The notes below the pieces were generated by a model. It saw nothing but the letters and a program-made list of their open reading frames with translations, was not told the DNA's origin and ran no database searches. Position numbers and translations under genes: made by a program. DNA of 64,000 nt from Myxococcales bacterium. Lineage in GTDB: Bacteria; Myxococcota; Myxococcia; Myxococcales; Myxococcaceae. Below, one piece after another: positions 62,306 through 64,000 of the stretch (its first letter is position 1; every line of letters starts with the position of its first letter). Location of the stretch: assembly GCA_020846875.1 (NCBI GenBank), contig JADLDB010000016.1, forward strand, positions 27,923 through 91,922. The letters are read 5' to 3'.

Positions 62306-64000
62306 TCAGGGCTCCACCTGGACGACGTAGAAGGTGATGGTCGCCGCCGCGGCCCCGGCCGCTGCGCGCTGGACGGTGACGGTGTCGCTCAGGTAGCCGC
62401 CATCGGGATTGGCGCGCAGCCGCGTCTGAAAGAGCCCGCCGGCGAACGAGGTGCCGCTGTAGTCGCCCGCGCCCTGGCCAGCGAAGGACTGGTTCGACGC
62501 AAAGACGAAGGTGCGGGTGGAGTCCACGGGCGTGACGGGCACGTCCACGGACATCGCCATGCTGGGGACGAGGGCGGTCCGCTGCTGCACCGCGGCGCGA
62601 CTGCCGAAGTCGATGCGCTCGTAGGAGAGCGTCAGGGGGATGGTGCTGGCGCAGGTGGCGCCTCGGCTCAAGTGCAGGCCGCCCGTCACGAACTCTCCCC
62701 GCACGAAGTAGGAGCACGCCGAGTTGCTCACGTCGACCGAAGTCGTGGCCTGCACCAGCACGGCGACCTGGAGCCCTGCGTCCGGAAGGCTCAGCGCCAG
62801 GTCCGAGCCGGCGTCGACCCTGCCCCGCGTCACCTGCACACCGTCCCATTGAAGGACGGAGGCCCGGACCTTGTCGCAGAGTTCGGTCCGCGTGAGGGTG
62901 TCGTTTGACGTGAGCCAGTAGGACGTGAGGTCATCCGCGTCGAACTGCGATCCGCCATTGGTGACGGCCTTGAGGACGAAGGCCCTGGACGGGTCCACCG
63001 GCGGACTCAAAGCAAAGGACGCAGGGCAGTCGTCATTCGCGTGCTGCACCTGAAGGCCGCGCGGCACCTCGACGACCTGGTAATGCACTTCGGCTCCGAC
63101 GATGGAGCTGCTGCGTACGCAGTACACGGCGTCGCCGAAGTACGCGAAGTGGCAGGCAACCTGGCCTTCCCCTGGCGCGGAGCTGGCGGAGGTGGCCTGC
63201 GCGACGACGAACGCCGCGCTGGTGGAGAGGACGCCGGGGCTGAAGGAGCAGCCCCTGGAGGCCTCCATCGGCATCAACGCGCACTGCCCTCTGCGCACCA
63301 TGGGGCGAGGGGTCCACTCCTGAGCGGCCGACGGCCCGGCGGGCAAAGTGACGGTGAGGCTCTGTCGGCGCCCAATCACCGGGACGACCGCGAAGGTCGC
63401 GACCGACTGGAAGGCAGAGACGATCGCCACCGTCGTCGGCTGGGTACACGCGCTGTCGCTGAAGAAGCGCATTCCGCCGGGCAGCGTCGTCGTCAGCGAG
63501 ACGGTGGTGTCTGCGTGCACCGCCAGCGGCACGCCCATCCGCTGAACCGTCGCGGCCGCGGGCACGCACTCCCCTGCGCGCACCGGGTTGGGACGAATGG
63601 AGGAGATGACGATGGCGTCAGGCAGCCGATAGATCTGGTTGCTCTGCTCGGCATACAGCAAGCCCCCGGCGGAGGCCCTGACGGGGAAGGTGCCTTCCAT
63701 CTGGCTTCGGAAGTGGAAAGCGGCGCGCGACGCACCGGTGGGTATCGTGATGATGGCGACGCTGGCACCGCTGCAGTCCGAGCTGCTGAAGAAGGTCAGC
63801 GGGCCGCCGCTCAGGCTCACCTGGGTCGGGGTGGAGACAGCGACGGGCGTCCCGCTTGCATCGCGAACCTCGACCTCCAGCACCGGAGAGCACGCGCCGA
63901 GGTCCACGAGGTGATCCGGCGTCACAAAGGCCAACTGCGTCGGCGGGCCAACAGTCCCCCCTCCACCCATTCCTCCACCCATTCCTCCACCCATTCCTCC
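62306..64000 (-). CDS. Large repeat-linker surface protein, 5' end outside the window
   Basis: At least 562 residues are visible. They begin at the window edge with GGMGGGMGGGMGGGG, a Gly/Met arm like those following a lipobox in myxobacterial lipoproteins, so the true start and signal lie beyond 64000. The rest is a series of beta-sandwich-like modules (LVDLGACSPVLEVEVRDASG; DAIVISSIRPNPVRAGECVP) with regularly placed cysteines, resembling Ig-like/Invasin repeats. It ends FYVVQVEP. An adhesin or structural surface protein is plausible. Confidence 0.75.
   Translation of the reverse strand, partial: GGMGGGMGGGMGGGGTVGPPTQLAFVTPDHLVDLGACSPVLEVEVRDASGTPVAVSTPTQVSLSGGPLTFFSSSDCSGASVAIITIPTGASRAAFHFRSQMEGTFPVRASAGGLLYAEQSNQIYRLPDAIVISSIRPNPVRAGECVPAAATVQRMGVPLAVHADTTVSLTTTLPGGMRFFSDSACTQPTTVAIVSAFQSVATFAVVPVIGRRQSLTVTLPAGPSAAQEWTPRPMVRRGQCALMPMEASRGCSFSPGVLSTSAAFVVAQATSASSAPGEGQVACHFAYFGDAVYCVRSSSIVGAEVHYQVVEVPRGLQVQHANDDCPASFALSPPVDPSRAFVLKAVTNGGSQFDADDLTSYWLTSNDTLTRTELCDKVRASVLQWDGVQVTRGRVDAGSDLALSLPDAGLQVAVLVQATTSVDVSNSACSYFVRGEFVTGGLHLSRGATCASTIPLTLSYERIDFGSRAAVQQRTALVPSMAMSVDVPVTPVDSTRTFVFASNQSFAGQGAGDYSGTSFAGGLFQTRLRANPDGGYLSDTVTVQRAAAGAAAATITFYVVQVEP

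Overview
The window is dense, high-GC bacterial chromosome (roughly two thirds G+C) with about 57 protein genes, one decayed gene, no rRNA or tRNA that I could recognise, and no CRISPR array. The gene content points to a myxobacterium (Myxococcota, probably the Myxococcus/Archangium side): a RomR-like polarity regulator, glycine-rich and 'DGG/DAG'-rich lipoproteins, a Ser/Thr kinase with a PEGA-like tail, a caspase-fold protein in an ECF sigma operon, and Lys/Ala/Pro histone-H1-like tails on otherwise ordinary proteins. This assignment is inference from gene content, not from a marker gene.

Layout. 1-500: a VapBC toxin-antitoxin pair cut by the window edge. 505-5067: a Gld-like ABC-2 exporter operon (ATPase, permease, GldG-like protein, DUF4340 protein). 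5276-6430: aspartate kinase. 6465-8608: two small hypothetical genes and an orphan lycopene cyclase, divergent from a LuxR-type regulator (8745). 9520-9806: relic of an HtrA/trypsin-like protease. 9817-13450: cardiolipin synthase and a receiver-GAF-GGDEF diguanylate cyclase, divergent from a CheW-like protein. 13519-18792: RomR-like regulator, valS with an unusual C-terminal tail, nadC. 18940-21941: inhibitory-type serpin lipoprotein, metallophosphoesterase, SGNH hydrolase. 22048-24645: four overlapping genes (sigma factor, unknown partner, cutA, FKBP lipoprotein). 24655-28464: coiled-coil protein, AhpD-like protein, MgtC-like membrane pair, and a DUF488-AlkA fusion.

28472-33475: acyl-CoA and lipid genes (glycerophosphodiesterase, thiolase, MDR reductase, a lipoprotein, enoyl-CoA hydratase), with hydroxyacyl-CoA dehydrogenase further on at 38560. 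33480-37054: a two-gene surface-protein operon. 37087-37718: a second VapBC pair with a palindrome at its start. 39483-41753: membrane Ser/Thr kinase. 41754-46658: a compact five-gene operon of lipoprotein, ECF sigma, anti-sigma, caspase-beta-barrel and a second, paralogous lipoprotein; this is the best candidate for an undescribed envelope-sensing system. 46805-51486: M48 and M50 metalloproteases, unknown envelope proteins and an MFS transporter. 51566-53871: a ClpX-type zinc-finger/P-loop protein coupled to a LipB-NUDIX fusion. 53938-56780: metallo-hydrolase, ribA, moeA. 56913-58933: an H1-tailed, possibly chagasin-like protein with a beta-barrel partner. 59107-62082: RNase R with a long RG-rich tail. 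62306 to the end: a large Gly/Met-linker lipoprotein running off the window.

Most genes sit in tight operons with 4-base ATGA/GTGA overlaps, so translational coupling is the rule here. Start codons are often GTG, and in a few cases TTG. All functional assignments come from reading motifs and family architecture by eye; none was checked by a database search.
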